A stretch of DNA of 64,000 nt, taken from NCBI RefSeq assembly GCF_001665785.1, contig NZ_LZSO01000035.1, positions 121,870-185,869 of the forward strand, read 5' to 3'. Origin of the DNA: Mycolicibacterium peregrinum. Its GTDB lineage: Bacteria > Actinomycetota > Actinomycetes > Mycobacteriales > Mycobacteriaceae. Below are positions 8,126-17,020 of this stretch, one piece after another. Both the position numbers and the translations under genes were made by a program. The notes below the pieces were generated by a model. That model was not told the DNA's origin and made no database searches. It saw nothing but the letters and a program-made list of their open reading frames with translations. Position 1 is the first letter of the stretch; each line of letters begins with the position of its first letter.

Positions 8126-10285
8126 CTAGGACTCCAGCGAGGCCGGCGGCAGGAAACGGTCGCCGTAGCGGGCGGCCAGCTCCTTGGCCCGGGCTACGAA
8201 GCCTTCCTTGCCCTTACCGGTGGTTCCTTCAAATCCGACAATGTACTGGTGCACACCGCCGGTCCAGGCCGGGAAGCCGATGCCCAGGATTGACCCGACG
8301 TTCGCATCGGCACTCGTGGTCAGCACGCCCTCGTCGAAGCACTTCTGGGTTTCGAGTGCCTCGGAGAACAGCATGCGGTCGATCATGTCCTGCAGCGGGA
8401 TCTCGGTGCTGCCCGACTTGAAGGTGTCCTTCAGTCCGGACCACAGGCCAACCCGCTTGCCGTCAACGTATTCGTAGAACCCGGCACCCTTGAGTCGCGA
8501 CGGACGACCGAGCTCGATCATCTTCTCGACCACGAGCTCGCCCGGGTGCTGGACGTACGTTCCCTCACTCACGGCCGCGGCCTCAGAGGCGATCGAAATC
8601 TTCTGCAGCAGATCAAGGTTGAGCTCGTCGAGAAGCTGCAGCGGCGGTGCCGGGTAGCCGGCCTGGCCGCCGGCCTGTTCGATGCTCGCGGGCTCGACGC
8701 CCTCGCCCAGCAAGGCCATGGCCTCGTTGACGAACGTGCGAATCACCCGGGAGGTGAAGAAGCCGCGGCTGTCGTTGACCACGATCGGGGTCTTGCGGAT
8801 GGCCAGCGTGTAGTCGAACACCCGGGCCAGGGCCTCGTCAGAGGTCTTCTCGCCCTTGATGATCTCCACCAGCGGCATCTTGTCGACGGGGCTGAAGAAG
8901 TGGATGCCGATGAAGTCCTCTTGGCGCTTCACGCCGGTCGCCAGACCGGTGATCGGCAGCGTGGAGGTGTTCGAGCCGAGCAGCGCGTTGGGCTCGACGA
9001 TGTCCTCGATCTCACCGAACACCTTGTGCTTCAGGTTCTGGTCCTCGAAGACGGCCTCGATCACGAAGTCGACACCAGTCAGGTCGCTGGCTTCGGCAGT
9101 GGGATGAATACGAGCGAGGAGCTCACCCGCCTTTTCGGGGGTGGTTTGTCCGCGTCCGATTGCTTTCGCTTCCGCCTTGGCCGCGTAGTCCTTGCCTTTC
9201 TGGGCGGCCTCGATGGTGACGTCCTTGAGGACGACGTCGTAACCGGCCTTGGCCGACACGTAGGCGATACCGGCGCCCATCATGCCTGCGCCGAGCACGC
9301 CGATCTTCTTGATCTCCTGCTTGGCGATGCCCTCAGGCCGGTTGCCGCCGCCGTTGATGGTTTGCGGATCGAGGAAGAACGCCTGAATCATGTTCTTGGC
9401 GGTCTGACCGGTCACCAGGGACACAAAGTAACGGCTCTCGATACGCGACGCGGTGTCGAAGTCGACCTGCGCACCCTCGACCGCGGCATCCAGGATGGCC
9501 CGCGGAGCCGGTACCGGGGAACCCTTGAGCTGCTTCTTGAGCTGAGCTGGGAAGGACGGCAGGATCGCGGCCAGGCCGGGGGTGGCCGGCGTGCCGCCGG
9601 GCAGCTTGTAACCCTTGACATCCCACGGCTGGACAGTGCCATCTGGGTTGGCCTTGCGCTCCTCTTTGATCCAGGACTTGGCCGCTGGGACCAACTCGTC
9701 GACGCTGCCGACAAGCTGATCCACCAGGCCGATTTCAGTGGCCTTGGCCGCGCTGAATTTCGTGCCCTGCGAGAGGATTTCGGTGTATGCCTTCTGGATG
9801 CCGAACATGCGCACGGTGCGGGCGACGCCGCCGCCACCGGGCAGCAGGCCCAGGGTGACCTCGGGCAGGCCGATGACCACACCGCGCACATCGGCGGCGA
9901 TGCGGTGGTGCGTGGCCAGCGCGATTTCCAGGCCACCGCCGAGCGCGGCACCGTTGATGGCGGCCACCACGGGCACGCCCAGCGTCTCCAGTCTGCGCAG
10001 GTCCGCTTTCGTGGACTCGGCGAGCTCGAACGCCTCGGCGGCGTCGTCCGGGCCGAGCTTGATCAAGCCCTTGAGGTCACCGCCGGCGAAGAAGGTCTTC
10101 TTCGCGCTGGTGATCACGACGCCGGAAATCGAATCCTGCTCTGCCACCAGACGATCGACGGCGTTGCGCATTGACTCGCGATAGTGCTCGTTCATCACGT
10201 TGGCCGAACCGGTCGGGTCGTCCAGCACCCACGTGACGATGCCGTCGGCATCCTTGTCCCACGCAATGGTGTTCACAGTGCTCAT
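8126..10285 (-). CDS. fadB: FadB: enoyl-CoA hydratase / 3-hydroxyacyl-CoA dehydrogenase
   Basis: A 719-residue alpha subunit of the mycobacterial trifunctional beta-oxidation enzyme (Rv0860 type). The N-terminal crotonase domain shows both catalytic glutamates ('GGGLEIAL' and 'GLPEVTLGLLPGGGG'). The central Rossmann motif 'GVLGAGMMGAGIAYVSAKAG' binds NAD. The dehydrogenase catalytic His is in 'GIHFFSPVDKMPLVEII'. It hydrates trans-2-enoyl-CoA and oxidises the 3-hydroxyacyl-CoA, working with the thiolase FadA encoded 9 nt upstream. Here the pair is the end of an LLM-BVMO-fadA-fadB operon, so it is probably a specialised paralogue rather than the housekeeping copy. Confidence 0.92.
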   Translation of the reverse strand: MSTVNTIAWDKDADGIVTWVLDDPTGSANVMNEHYRESMRNAVDRLVAEQDSISGVVITSAKKTFFAGGDLKGLIKLGPDDAAEAFELAESTKADLRRLETLGVPVVAAINGAALGGGLEIALATHHRIAADVRGVVIGLPEVTLGLLPGGGGVARTVRMFGIQKAYTEILSQGTKFSAAKATEIGLVDQLVGSVDELVPAAKSWIKEERKANPDGTVQPWDVKGYKLPGGTPATPGLAAILPSFPAQLKKQLKGSPVPAPRAILDAAVEGAQVDFDTASRIESRYFVSLVTGQTAKNMIQAFFLDPQTINGGGNRPEGIAKQEIKKIGVLGAGMMGAGIAYVSAKAGYDVVLKDVTIEAAQKGKDYAAKAEAKAIGRGQTTPEKAGELLARIHPTAEASDLTGVDFVIEAVFEDQNLKHKVFGEIEDIVEPNALLGSNTSTLPITGLATGVKRQEDFIGIHFFSPVDKMPLVEIIKGEKTSDEALARVFDYTLAIRKTPIVVNDSRGFFTSRVIRTFVNEAMALLGEGVEPASIEQAGGQAGYPAPPLQLLDELNLDLLQKISIASEAAAVSEGTYVQHPGELVVEKMIELGRPSRLKGAGFYEYVDGKRVGLWSGLKDTFKSGSTEIPLQDMIDRMLFSEALETQKCFDEGVLTTSADANVGSILGIGFPAWTGGVHQYIVGFEGTTGKGKEGFVARAKELAARYGDRFLPPASLES

Positions 10286-10294
10286 TTGGTGGTC

Positions 10295-11506
10295 CTACAC
10301 CCTCTCGATAATGGTGGCCACGCCCATGCCGCCGCCGATACACAGCGTGATCAGGGCACGCCGAGCGCCACGACGCTCGAGCTCGTCGACCATGGTTCCG
10401 GTGATCATGGCGCCGGTGGCGCCCAGCGGGTGGCCCATCGCGATGGCGCCACCGTTGACGTTGAGCTTCTCGTCGGGGATGTTGAGGTCCTTCTGGAACT
10501 TCAGCACCACGGAGGCGAAGGCCTCGTTGAGCTCGAACAGATCGATGTCATCGACGGTCAGGCCGGCACGGTCCAGCACCTTGCGAGTGGCTGGGGTCGG
10601 CCCGGTCAGCATGATGGTTCCGTCGGCGCCGCTGGTGGCGGTGGCCACGATGCGCGCCCGCGGGGTCAGGCCCTGTGACTGGCCGGCTTTTTCGGAGCCG
10701 ATCAGCACCAGCGCGGCGCCGTCGACGATGCCCGAGCTGTTGCCACCGTGGTGAACGTGGTTGATCTTGTCGACCCAGTGGTACTTCTGCAGCGCCACCT
10801 CGTTGAAGCCGCCCATCGCGCCGATGTCGGTGAAGGCGGGCTTGATCTTGGCCAGGCTCTCCAGAGTGGTTTGGGGACGCATGTGCTCGTCGTGGTCCAG
10901 GATGACGAGGCCGTTCTGATCCTTCACCGGAACGACGGACTTGGCGAAGTAACCGCCCGACCAGGCCGCGGCGGCCTTCTGCTGCGAGCGCACTGCATAG
11001 GAGTCGACGTCGTCGCGGGAGAAGCCCTCCATGGTGGCGATCAGATCGGCGCCGATGCCCTGCGGTACGAAGGACACCGCATAGTTGGTCTCCGGATCGT
11101 TGGCCCATGCTCCGCCGTCGGAGCCCATCGGGACGCGGCTCATCGACTCCACACCACCGGCCAGCACCAGATCGTCCCAGCCGGAACGGATCTTCTGCGC
11201 GGCGGTGTTCACGGCCTCCAGGCCGGACCCGCAGAACCGGTTGAGCTGCACGCCACCGGTGGTGTCCGGCAGCTTGGCCGCGAGTACGGCGGTGCGGGCC
11301 AGCACAGCGCCCTGATCGCCCAGCGGGGACACCACCCCTAGAATCAGATCGCTGATCAGCGTCTCGTCCAGATCAGGGAAGCGGGAACGGATTTCGTTGA
11401 CCAGGCCGACGACCAAACTGATCGGCTTGACCTCGTTGAGCGCGCCGCCGCGCTGCTTGCCGCGCGGCGTACGGATGGCCTCGTAGATGAAGGCTTCTTC
11501 AGACAT
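10295..11506 (-). CDS. fadA: FadA: acetyl-CoA acyltransferase (3-ketoacyl-CoA thiolase)
   Basis: A 403-residue thiolase, the beta subunit partner of FadB (Rv0859 type). The nucleophilic Cys92 is in 'NRFCGSGLEAVN', the catalytic His in 'GGAIAMGHPLGATG' and the second active Cys in 'TLCIGGGMG' near the C-terminus. It cleaves 3-ketoacyl-CoA to acetyl-CoA and a shortened acyl-CoA. The frame is open further upstream, but the ATG at 11506 starts 'MSEEAFIYEAIRTPRGKQ', the conserved FadA N-terminus, with GAGAGAAA upstream. It lies 26 nt after the BVMO stop and 9 nt before fadB. Confidence 0.92.
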   Translation of the reverse strand: MSEEAFIYEAIRTPRGKQRGGALNEVKPISLVVGLVNEIRSRFPDLDETLISDLILGVVSPLGDQGAVLARTAVLAAKLPDTTGGVQLNRFCGSGLEAVNTAAQKIRSGWDDLVLAGGVESMSRVPMGSDGGAWANDPETNYAVSFVPQGIGADLIATMEGFSRDDVDSYAVRSQQKAAAAWSGGYFAKSVVPVKDQNGLVILDHDEHMRPQTTLESLAKIKPAFTDIGAMGGFNEVALQKYHWVDKINHVHHGGNSSGIVDGAALVLIGSEKAGQSQGLTPRARIVATATSGADGTIMLTGPTPATRKVLDRAGLTVDDIDLFELNEAFASVVLKFQKDLNIPDEKLNVNGGAIAMGHPLGATGAMITGTMVDELERRGARRALITLCIGGGMGVATIIERV

Positions 11507-11532
11507 GTGTATTTCTCTCGTGTGGAAGGTGT

Positions 11533-13449
11533 TCAGCGGCGGGTGATGGTGTAGTCCGCCAGGTTCGGCTCCGACGTACGGGCGAAGTAATCCGGAACGG
11601 CCCAGGGAGAGTTGGTGACAACCCGGCCGGTGCTGTTGCGGTAGTAGTTGGCCACACCGTCCATCGCGTACACCATGGCGTTGTTGGTGGCGTCGAGCTC
11701 GCTGTTGTAGTCCTCGAACGGCTCGGGCCGGCACTCCACGGCGGCGATATCGTCCTGGACCATCCTGGCCAGCATGTCCACGACATACCGGACCTGCGCC
11801 TCGGCGATCGTCAGCCAGCTCCCGCCAGGGGGGTTGGTGTTGGGGCCGTAGAGGAAGAACAGGTTGGGGAAACCGGGAGCGGTGATGCCCAGGTAGGCCC
11901 GGGCGTTGTCATCGCTCCACGATTCGCGTAGTTCGATGCCGTCGCGCCCACGTAGCTCCATCGGATACAGGTAGCGCTGCTGTTGAAATCCGGTGCACAG
12001 GATCAGCATGTCGATCTCATGTTCGTCACCGGACTGCGTCACCAAGGCCCGTTCGGTCAAGTGATCGACGCCCTCGGCGACGAGTTCCACGTTGGGACGC
12101 CGGAGGGTGGCGAACCAACCGTTGTCCATCAGCAGACGCTTGCCGAACGGCGGGTAACTGGGTGTGCACTTCTCGATGAGGTCGTCGCGGCCCACCAGCT
12201 GCGCCTGCAGGTAGGCGGTGAAGGCCCGCCGATACGCGTCGTTGAGCGAGCTGACCAGCTTGCCCTTTTCGGCGGCCTTCGGATCGACCCGCAGTGCCGG
12301 ATAGTTGCGCTCGGTGTAGATCCAGTAGAGCCGGAAGCGGAACCAGGCCCGGTAGAAGGGAACATGGCCGAACAGCCAGTGCCGGCTGGCCGGTTGTTTC
12401 TTGAAGTACTGCTCATTGGGCGTGATCCAGTGTGGTTCCGGTTGCACGACGACCATGTGGTCCACATCGTCGGCGATCTTGCAGACCACCTGCATGGCAC
12501 TGGCGCCGGCCCCGATGACCGCGACCTTCTTGCCGCCGTAGTCGACGTCCGGTGTCCAGCGGGCCGAGTGCACAACCTGGCCGGTGAACTCGGAAAGACC
12601 CTGGAAATTCGGGATGTTCGGGGTGTTGTGCAGCCCGGCCGCGGTGATCAGTGCCGAGGTGCGCAGGGTCTCGGTTCGGCCGCCGGAAGTGGTGGTCACC
12701 ACCCACTCACCGGTCTGCGCATCCCATTCCGCGCCGTCGACGCTCACGCCCGTCTCGATGTGGGGTGCCAGCTCGAAGTGGTCGACGACGTTGTCGATGT
12801 ACTGCGTGATCTCGTCGCGTTGGGCGAAGTTCTCACTCCAGTCGCGGTGGAAGAACGAGTACGAGTACAGGTTGTTCGGGACATCGACCCGGGCACCGGG
12901 ATAGCGTGCCTCGTACCAGGTTCCGCCCACGTGGTCGTTGCGTTCGAGGACGCTGAAGGGAATGCCGGCCCGCTTGAGGTGAACCGCAGCGGCCAGGCCG
13001 GAGAAGCCGGCACCCACGACGATGACCGAGAACCCGGTGTGTGCGCAGCGATCGGCGACATCGGGGGCGGTGAAAGGGGCGAACCCCAACTGCTCGGCGG
13101 CCAGCGCGGTGTACTTCTCCGAGATCGGCTCGCCCATCACGGCGGTCATCAGTTTGACGAGCTCGTCCCCGGTGGGTGCGGGGTGAGCGATCGGGGCCCC
13201 AGCCGACCAGTTCATGATCGCGGTGTGCGCGGCTTCGCGGACTTCGGTGACGTGCTCGGCGGGTAGGCCTCCATCATCGAGGTCTTCGAAGCCGCCGGTG
13301 GGGGCGATCCGGTAGGGCTCGTCGAGCCAACGGGAGTCGCCGGTCAGCTGGTAGAGCACGCCGATGAGGCAGGGCACGTTGGCGACTGCCAGAGCGTCCC
13401 GCAGTTCGTCGGGATCGACAGTGACGCTGGGTTCGAGTACTTGGCTCAC
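11533..13449 (-). CDS. Type I Baeyer-Villiger monooxygenase
   Basis: A 638-residue FAD/NADPH enzyme. The FAD Rossmann motif GAGFSG is at 146-151, the Baeyer-Villiger fingerprint FxGxxxHxxxW is complete (F288, G290, H294, W298), and a second Rossmann motif for NADPH, GAGAS, is near 313. The 140-residue N-terminal extension before the FAD motif is typical of a long subgroup of actinobacterial BVMOs. It inserts oxygen next to a ketone, giving an ester or lactone. The GTG start overlaps the LLM oxidoreductase stop by 4 nt (GTGA), so the two are translationally coupled, and fadA follows at 26 nt. The ketone substrate is unknown. Confidence 0.9.
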   Translation of the reverse strand: MSQVLEPSVTVDPDELRDALAVANVPCLIGVLYQLTGDSRWLDEPYRIAPTGGFEDLDDGGLPAEHVTEVREAAHTAIMNWSAGAPIAHPAPTGDELVKLMTAVMGEPISEKYTALAAEQLGFAPFTAPDVADRCAHTGFSVIVVGAGFSGLAAAVHLKRAGIPFSVLERNDHVGGTWYEARYPGARVDVPNNLYSYSFFHRDWSENFAQRDEITQYIDNVVDHFELAPHIETGVSVDGAEWDAQTGEWVVTTTSGGRTETLRTSALITAAGLHNTPNIPNFQGLSEFTGQVVHSARWTPDVDYGGKKVAVIGAGASAMQVVCKIADDVDHMVVVQPEPHWITPNEQYFKKQPASRHWLFGHVPFYRAWFRFRLYWIYTERNYPALRVDPKAAEKGKLVSSLNDAYRRAFTAYLQAQLVGRDDLIEKCTPSYPPFGKRLLMDNGWFATLRRPNVELVAEGVDHLTERALVTQSGDEHEIDMLILCTGFQQQRYLYPMELRGRDGIELRESWSDDNARAYLGITAPGFPNLFFLYGPNTNPPGGSWLTIAEAQVRYVVDMLARMVQDDIAAVECRPEPFEDYNSELDATNNAMVYAMDGVANYYRNSTGRVVTNSPWAVPDYFARTSEPNLADYTITRR

Positions 13450-14498
13450 GATAGCTCCTTGCTCAGTGCCACAATGGTTTTCACTGCGTCGAGTCGTTCG
13501 GTGGGATCCGTTGCCATGGGTGTGACGTTGACCAACGTCACACCCGCATCGCGTAGCACGGTGAGACGTTGGCGGATGTGTTCCGAATCGCCGATCAGCG
13601 CGGTGGCGCGGACCAATTGCTCCGGCACGGCGGCGGTGGCTTCGGCGATGCGGCCGGCGAGGAAGTGGTCCTGGATGACCGCGGCTTCCTCGACGAATCC
13701 GTACGCGGCCACCAACCGGTTGTAGAAGTTCTGCTCGCGCGAGCCCATTCCACCGATGTACAGGGCCAGTTGAGGTTTGGCGGCGTTGATCCAGGGGGTT
13801 GGATCGTCGTCGGTGATCGCCAGGGGAGCGCGCGCGATGATCTCCAGCGGCCCGAGGTCGGCCGGCCGCTTGGCGCTACCTTTCGCCAGCGCCGGCCCCC
13901 AGACCTCGTGGAGCTTCTCGGGGTAGAAGAAGATCGGCTCCCAGCCGTCGGCAACCTCCGCAGTCAGTTCGACCATGCGTGGCCCGAGGGAGGCGATGGA
14001 TACCGGAATGCGGTCTCGCACTGGGCGATTGATGAGTTTCAGCGGCTTTCCCAGCCCGGTTCCGCGGCTGGGATCGAGTGGGATCTGATAGTGCTCACCG
14101 TCGTGCTTGAGGGTTTCGCGACGCCAGACCGACCGGCAGATCTCGATGGTCTCGCGCGTCTTGCCGACGATGTCGGCGAAGGGGATGCCGTGGAAGCCTT
14201 CGACCACCTGGGGCCCGGATGGGCCGAGCCCGAGCCGCGCCCGGCCGGCCGAGACGTAGTCGAGCCCGGCTGCGGTCGTCGCGATGAGCGTCGGGGTGCG
14301 GGTGTCCAAAGGCAATACGCCAGTGGCCAATTCGATGGAGGTGGTCCGCGCCGCGAGGTAGGCGAGCTGGGTCGCGGCGTCGAAAGAGTATGCCTCTCCG
14401 AGGGTTACCGACGAAAGTCCCGCTTGCTCCCATGCGGCGATCTCGTCGCCCACGACTGACATTGGTCTTCCGAAGTCCAGGACGGTGCCGATTCGCAT
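13446..14498 (-). CDS. LLM-class (luciferase-like, probably F420-dependent) oxidoreductase
   Basis: A 350-residue TIM-barrel protein of the luciferase-like monooxygenase class, starting 'MRIGTVLDFGRPM' and containing 'LATGVLPLDTRTPTLIATTA', 'RARLGLGPSGPQVVEGFHG' and 'IPVSIASLGPRMVELTAEVADGW'. In mycobacteria most members of this subgroup use coenzyme F420 for hydride transfer; FMN use is possible. It is the first gene of the LLM-BVMO-fadA-fadB operon. It could oxidise an alcohol to the BVMO ketone substrate or reduce an enoyl intermediate. A promoter with an embedded inverted repeat lies about 60 bp upstream of its ATG. Confidence 0.85.
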   Translation of the reverse strand: MRIGTVLDFGRPMSVVGDEIAAWEQAGLSSVTLGEAYSFDAATQLAYLAARTTSIELATGVLPLDTRTPTLIATTAAGLDYVSAGRARLGLGPSGPQVVEGFHGIPFADIVGKTRETIEICRSVWRRETLKHDGEHYQIPLDPSRGTGLGKPLKLINRPVRDRIPVSIASLGPRMVELTAEVADGWEPIFFYPEKLHEVWGPALAKGSAKRPADLGPLEIIARAPLAITDDDPTPWINAAKPQLALYIGGMGSREQNFYNRLVAAYGFVEEAAVIQDHFLAGRIAEATAAVPEQLVRATALIGDSEHIRQRLTVLRDAGVTLVNVTPMATDPTERLDAVKTIVALSKELS

Positions 14499-14555
14499 GT
14501 GCCGATCCCTTTCTGGGCTGGCGGATGACCGTGCGGTCGACGATCCTCAACCCAA

Positions 14556-14589
14556 TGTGAAGAGTAACTTCACTAATTGGGACAGTCAA
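14556..14589 (-). promoter_or_regulatory. Promoter/operator of the LLM-BVMO-fadAB operon (shared element, copy 1)
   Basis: Minus-strand -35 TTGACT (14589-14584) and -10 TACTCT (14566-14561) are 17 bp apart. The -10 is inside the inverted repeat GTGAAG-agtaa-CTTCAC (14557-14573). The same 34-bp block occurs upstream of the SDR gene at 30257-30290, with 28 of 34 identical positions and no gaps. This implies one regulator for both units. Confidence 0.7.
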
Positions 14590-14672
14590 ACCTGATTTGT
14601 ACTGGTGGTTAGGTAGCAATAGTGAGTCATGATTCTTTATTCATTGAGGCGAGGTCGGAGCTGGAAATGCAA

Positions 14673-14703
14673 CCGGCGGAGCCCTCGATGAGGGCCCCGC
14701 CGG
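14673..14703 (-). terminator. Hairpin terminator of the P450-reductase operon
   Basis: CCGGCGG and GCCCT pair with AGGGC and CCGCCGG around a CGATG loop, with one mismatch. It lies 23 nt past the reductase stop codon at 14726. Confidence 0.6.
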
Positions 14704-14725
14704 GGGTCGTCGACACCTGTGGGGG

Positions 14726-15739
14726 TCAAATGTCGAGGACGAGCCTGCCTCCGCGGCAGCGCGAGACGCAGATCATCATGCAGTCGTTGCGTTCCCGCTC
14801 CTCGTAGGTGAGGACATCGTCCCGGTGCTCCGGAAGCCCACTGAGAACCGGTGTTTCGCAGGTGCCACAGGTGCCGGCTCGGCAGGAGGACATCACCGTG
14901 ATGCCCTGCGCCTCGATGGCCTCGAGCACGCTCTGGTCCGCCGGCACCGTCAAGGTCACTCCCTGCTGGGCAAGCTCGACCTCGATCGGGGTGTTCACGA
15001 AGGTCTCACCATCGGTGCCGGCACTGAAACGTTCGACCCGCAGGCATCCGGGCGGCCAAGCTGCACAGTGCTCTTCGAGCGCCCTGAGTAGTGCCTGTGG
15101 GCCGCAGGAGTACACCAGGGTGTCAGGCTGCGGTGCGCCGAGGACGCCGGGGAGATCGATGATCCCGCGCTGGTCCTGCGCCCACACATCGACCCGGTCA
15201 CCGTAGGCGGACAGCTCGTCGAGGAATGCCATCGAGTCGATACTGCGTCCGCCGTAGACGAGTCGCCAGTTCGCGCCCGCCGCCTCGGCCTGGGCAACCA
15301 TCGCCAGGATCGGCGTGATGCCGATGCCACCTGCAATGAACACATAGTTCGGTGCGGGTGTCAGGCGAAAGTGGTTGCGCGGGCCACGAATGCGCAATTC
15401 ACCGCCGACCTCGATGCTGTCGTGCACGTAGACCGATCCGCCGCGGGACCGGTCATCGGACTCGCGGAGCACCGCGATGCGCCAGCTCCGGAGATCGCCG
15501 GGATCACCGCACAGCGAGTACTGGCGCACCAGTCCCGAGGGCATGCTGAGGTCGATGTGGGCACCGGCCTCCCATTCGGGAAGCGGGTGACCACCGACCT
15601 CCCGAAGCTCCAGCGAGACGACACCGTCGGCAACGGACCGCTTTTCGGCCACCACTACTTCGGCCTGATACTCGCGCATCACCAGTCGGACGGTGCTCGG
15701 ACGTTCCAGGCAGTCGGCTTCTGGCATCGGGTCTACCAC
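14726..15739 (-). CDS. Ferredoxin-type (PDR/VanB family) oxidoreductase, likely P450 redox partner
   Basis: A 337-residue phthalate-dioxygenase-reductase-like protein. The order is flavin-binding domain ('RQYSL' at 72-76), NAD(P)-binding domain ('GGIGITP' at 137-143, 'SCGP' at 211) and a C-terminal plant-type [2Fe-2S] domain with Cys286, Cys291, Cys294 and Cys324. It passes electrons from NAD(P)H to an oxygenase. Its GTG start overlaps the P450 stop codon by 7 nt, so the P450 is the natural partner; an ATG at 15727 is an alternative start. A self-sufficient reductase of this type would remove the need for a separate ferredoxin. Confidence 0.85.
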   Translation of the reverse strand: MVDPMPEADCLERPSTVRLVMREYQAEVVVAEKRSVADGVVSLELREVGGHPLPEWEAGAHIDLSMPSGLVRQYSLCGDPGDLRSWRIAVLRESDDRSRGGSVYVHDSIEVGGELRIRGPRNHFRLTPAPNYVFIAGGIGITPILAMVAQAEAAGANWRLVYGGRSIDSMAFLDELSAYGDRVDVWAQDQRGIIDLPGVLGAPQPDTLVYSCGPQALLRALEEHCAAWPPGCLRVERFSAGTDGETFVNTPIEVELAQQGVTLTVPADQSVLEAIEAQGITVMSSCRAGTCGTCETPVLSGLPEHRDDVLTYEERERNDCMMICVSRCRGGRLVLDI

Positions 15740-16950
15740 GTAACGGGCAGGGACTTCAGCCCGAAGATCTTGGCTTCAGTCTTCACCTGGATCTCTTCGG
15801 CGGGCACGCCGACCCTCAGGGTCGGGATGCGCTCGAAGAGCAGGCGGTAGACGGTCTGAAGTTCGATACGGGCGAGCGGTGCGCCGAGGCAGACATGGAT
15901 GCCATGGCCGAAGGCGACATGTCCGCGGGCGTCCCGGTGAATGTCGAGGGTGTCGGGATTCTCGAACACCTTCGGGTCGCGGTTGGCGGCTTCCATCGCC
16001 ACCATGACGAGCTCACCTTTTTTGAACTTCTGCTCATTGATCTCGACGTCATCGGTGAGGACGCGGGGCAGATTGCCGATGATGTCGAGATAGCGCAGCA
16101 GTTCCTCCACTGCGGCGGGCATGAGCGAGGAATCCTTGCGAATCTGGTCGAGCTGATCGGGGTGCTCGAGGAGCGCGAACATTCCGAGCGAGATCATGTT
16201 GCCGGTGGTCTCGTGCCCGGCCATCAGCAGGAAGGCCGCCATGCCGGAGACCTCATGAACGGTCAGATCGCCGCTGCGAACGTGGTTGAGCATCAGGCTG
16301 ATCAGGTCGTCGCCGGGGTCCTCCTGCTTCGCCACGGTGAGCTCGGCAAGGTACCCCATGACCGATGCGATGGCACCGTTGACGACGTCCTGCGACGATG
16401 CGGGATCCAGCACCTTGTGGGTCTCCTGCTGGAACCAGTCGTGCTTGTCGTAGGGCACACCCAGCAGGTCGCAGATGACCAGCGACGGCAGCGGCAGCGC
16501 CATGTCGTTGACCAGATCGGCCGTATTGCCCTTGGCGAGCATGTCATCGATGAGCTTGTTGGCAATCCGCTCGACGTTCGGCCGCATTGCCTCCATGCGC
16601 CTGGGCGTGAACTCGCGTGACAGCATCTTGCGCAACCGGGTGTGTTCCGGCGGATCCATGGCGACGAAGAAACCAGGAATGGGTTCACTGCCGGCGTCGC
16701 CACGCGATGGATCGGGGATGTCGCGCACGCTTCCCTCCCGGGCGGCCAGAACGGCCTTGACACCGGCGTAGTCGGTCACCAGTTGCGCCGCGTGTCCCTT
16801 GAACTGAACCGGTCGCACCGCGGAACTCTCGGCATAGTCGGCCGCAGGCGCGAACGGGCATGTCCGCTTGAACGGAAATGCCGGCGCCTCTTGGGAATTC
16901 GCGTCCGAAGCGCCGGAACCGACAGTCGAAATGTCCTCGCTGGTGGTCAC
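15733..16950 (-). CDS. Cytochrome P450
   Basis: A 405-residue soluble bacterial P450. The oxygen-activation I-helix AGHETT is at 244-249, the K-helix ExxR is E283-R286, and the heme-ligand loop FGHGIHVCLG has Cys354. The reading frame is open further upstream, but the GTG at 16950 has AAGGAGG seven bases before it and is clearly the start. It hydroxylates an unknown substrate using the reductase encoded immediately downstream. An 8+8 bp palindrome (17001-17020) lies just upstream and is echoed in front of the mce operon. CYP family membership cannot be assigned by eye. Confidence 0.92.
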   Translation of the reverse strand: MTTSEDISTVGSGASDANSQEAPAFPFKRTCPFAPAADYAESSAVRPVQFKGHAAQLVTDYAGVKAVLAAREGSVRDIPDPSRGDAGSEPIPGFFVAMDPPEHTRLRKMLSREFTPRRMEAMRPNVERIANKLIDDMLAKGNTADLVNDMALPLPSLVICDLLGVPYDKHDWFQQETHKVLDPASSQDVVNGAIASVMGYLAELTVAKQEDPGDDLISLMLNHVRSGDLTVHEVSGMAAFLLMAGHETTGNMISLGMFALLEHPDQLDQIRKDSSLMPAAVEELLRYLDIIGNLPRVLTDDVEINEQKFKKGELVMVAMEAANRDPKVFENPDTLDIHRDARGHVAFGHGIHVCLGAPLARIELQTVYRLLFERIPTLRVGVPAEEIQVKTEAKIFGLKSLPVTW

Positions 16951-17000
16951 TCTGGGGCCTCCTTGAAAGTGCGCATCACTGCTGTCCGATCCGAATGATC

Positions 17001-17020
17001 TCAATCACATGAGTGATTGA
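17001..17020. promoter_or_regulatory. Palindromic operator upstream of the P450 gene
   Basis: TCAATCAC-atga-GTGATTGA is a perfect 8+8 bp palindrome about 50 bp upstream of the P450 start. Its core ATCAC-N4-GTGAT recurs at 17670-17685 in front of the mce operon. Confidence 0.6.

Noticed and set aside
8546..10174. 542-codon plus-strand open frame opposite fadB
   Set aside because: It is exactly antisense to a well-supported fadB, has no RBS, and its Gly/Arg/Leu-rich composition is typical of reverse frames in high-GC genes.
11983..13266. 427-codon plus-strand open frame opposite the BVMO gene
   Set aside because: It is antisense to an intact BVMO with all cofactor motifs; there is no RBS and no recognised domain.
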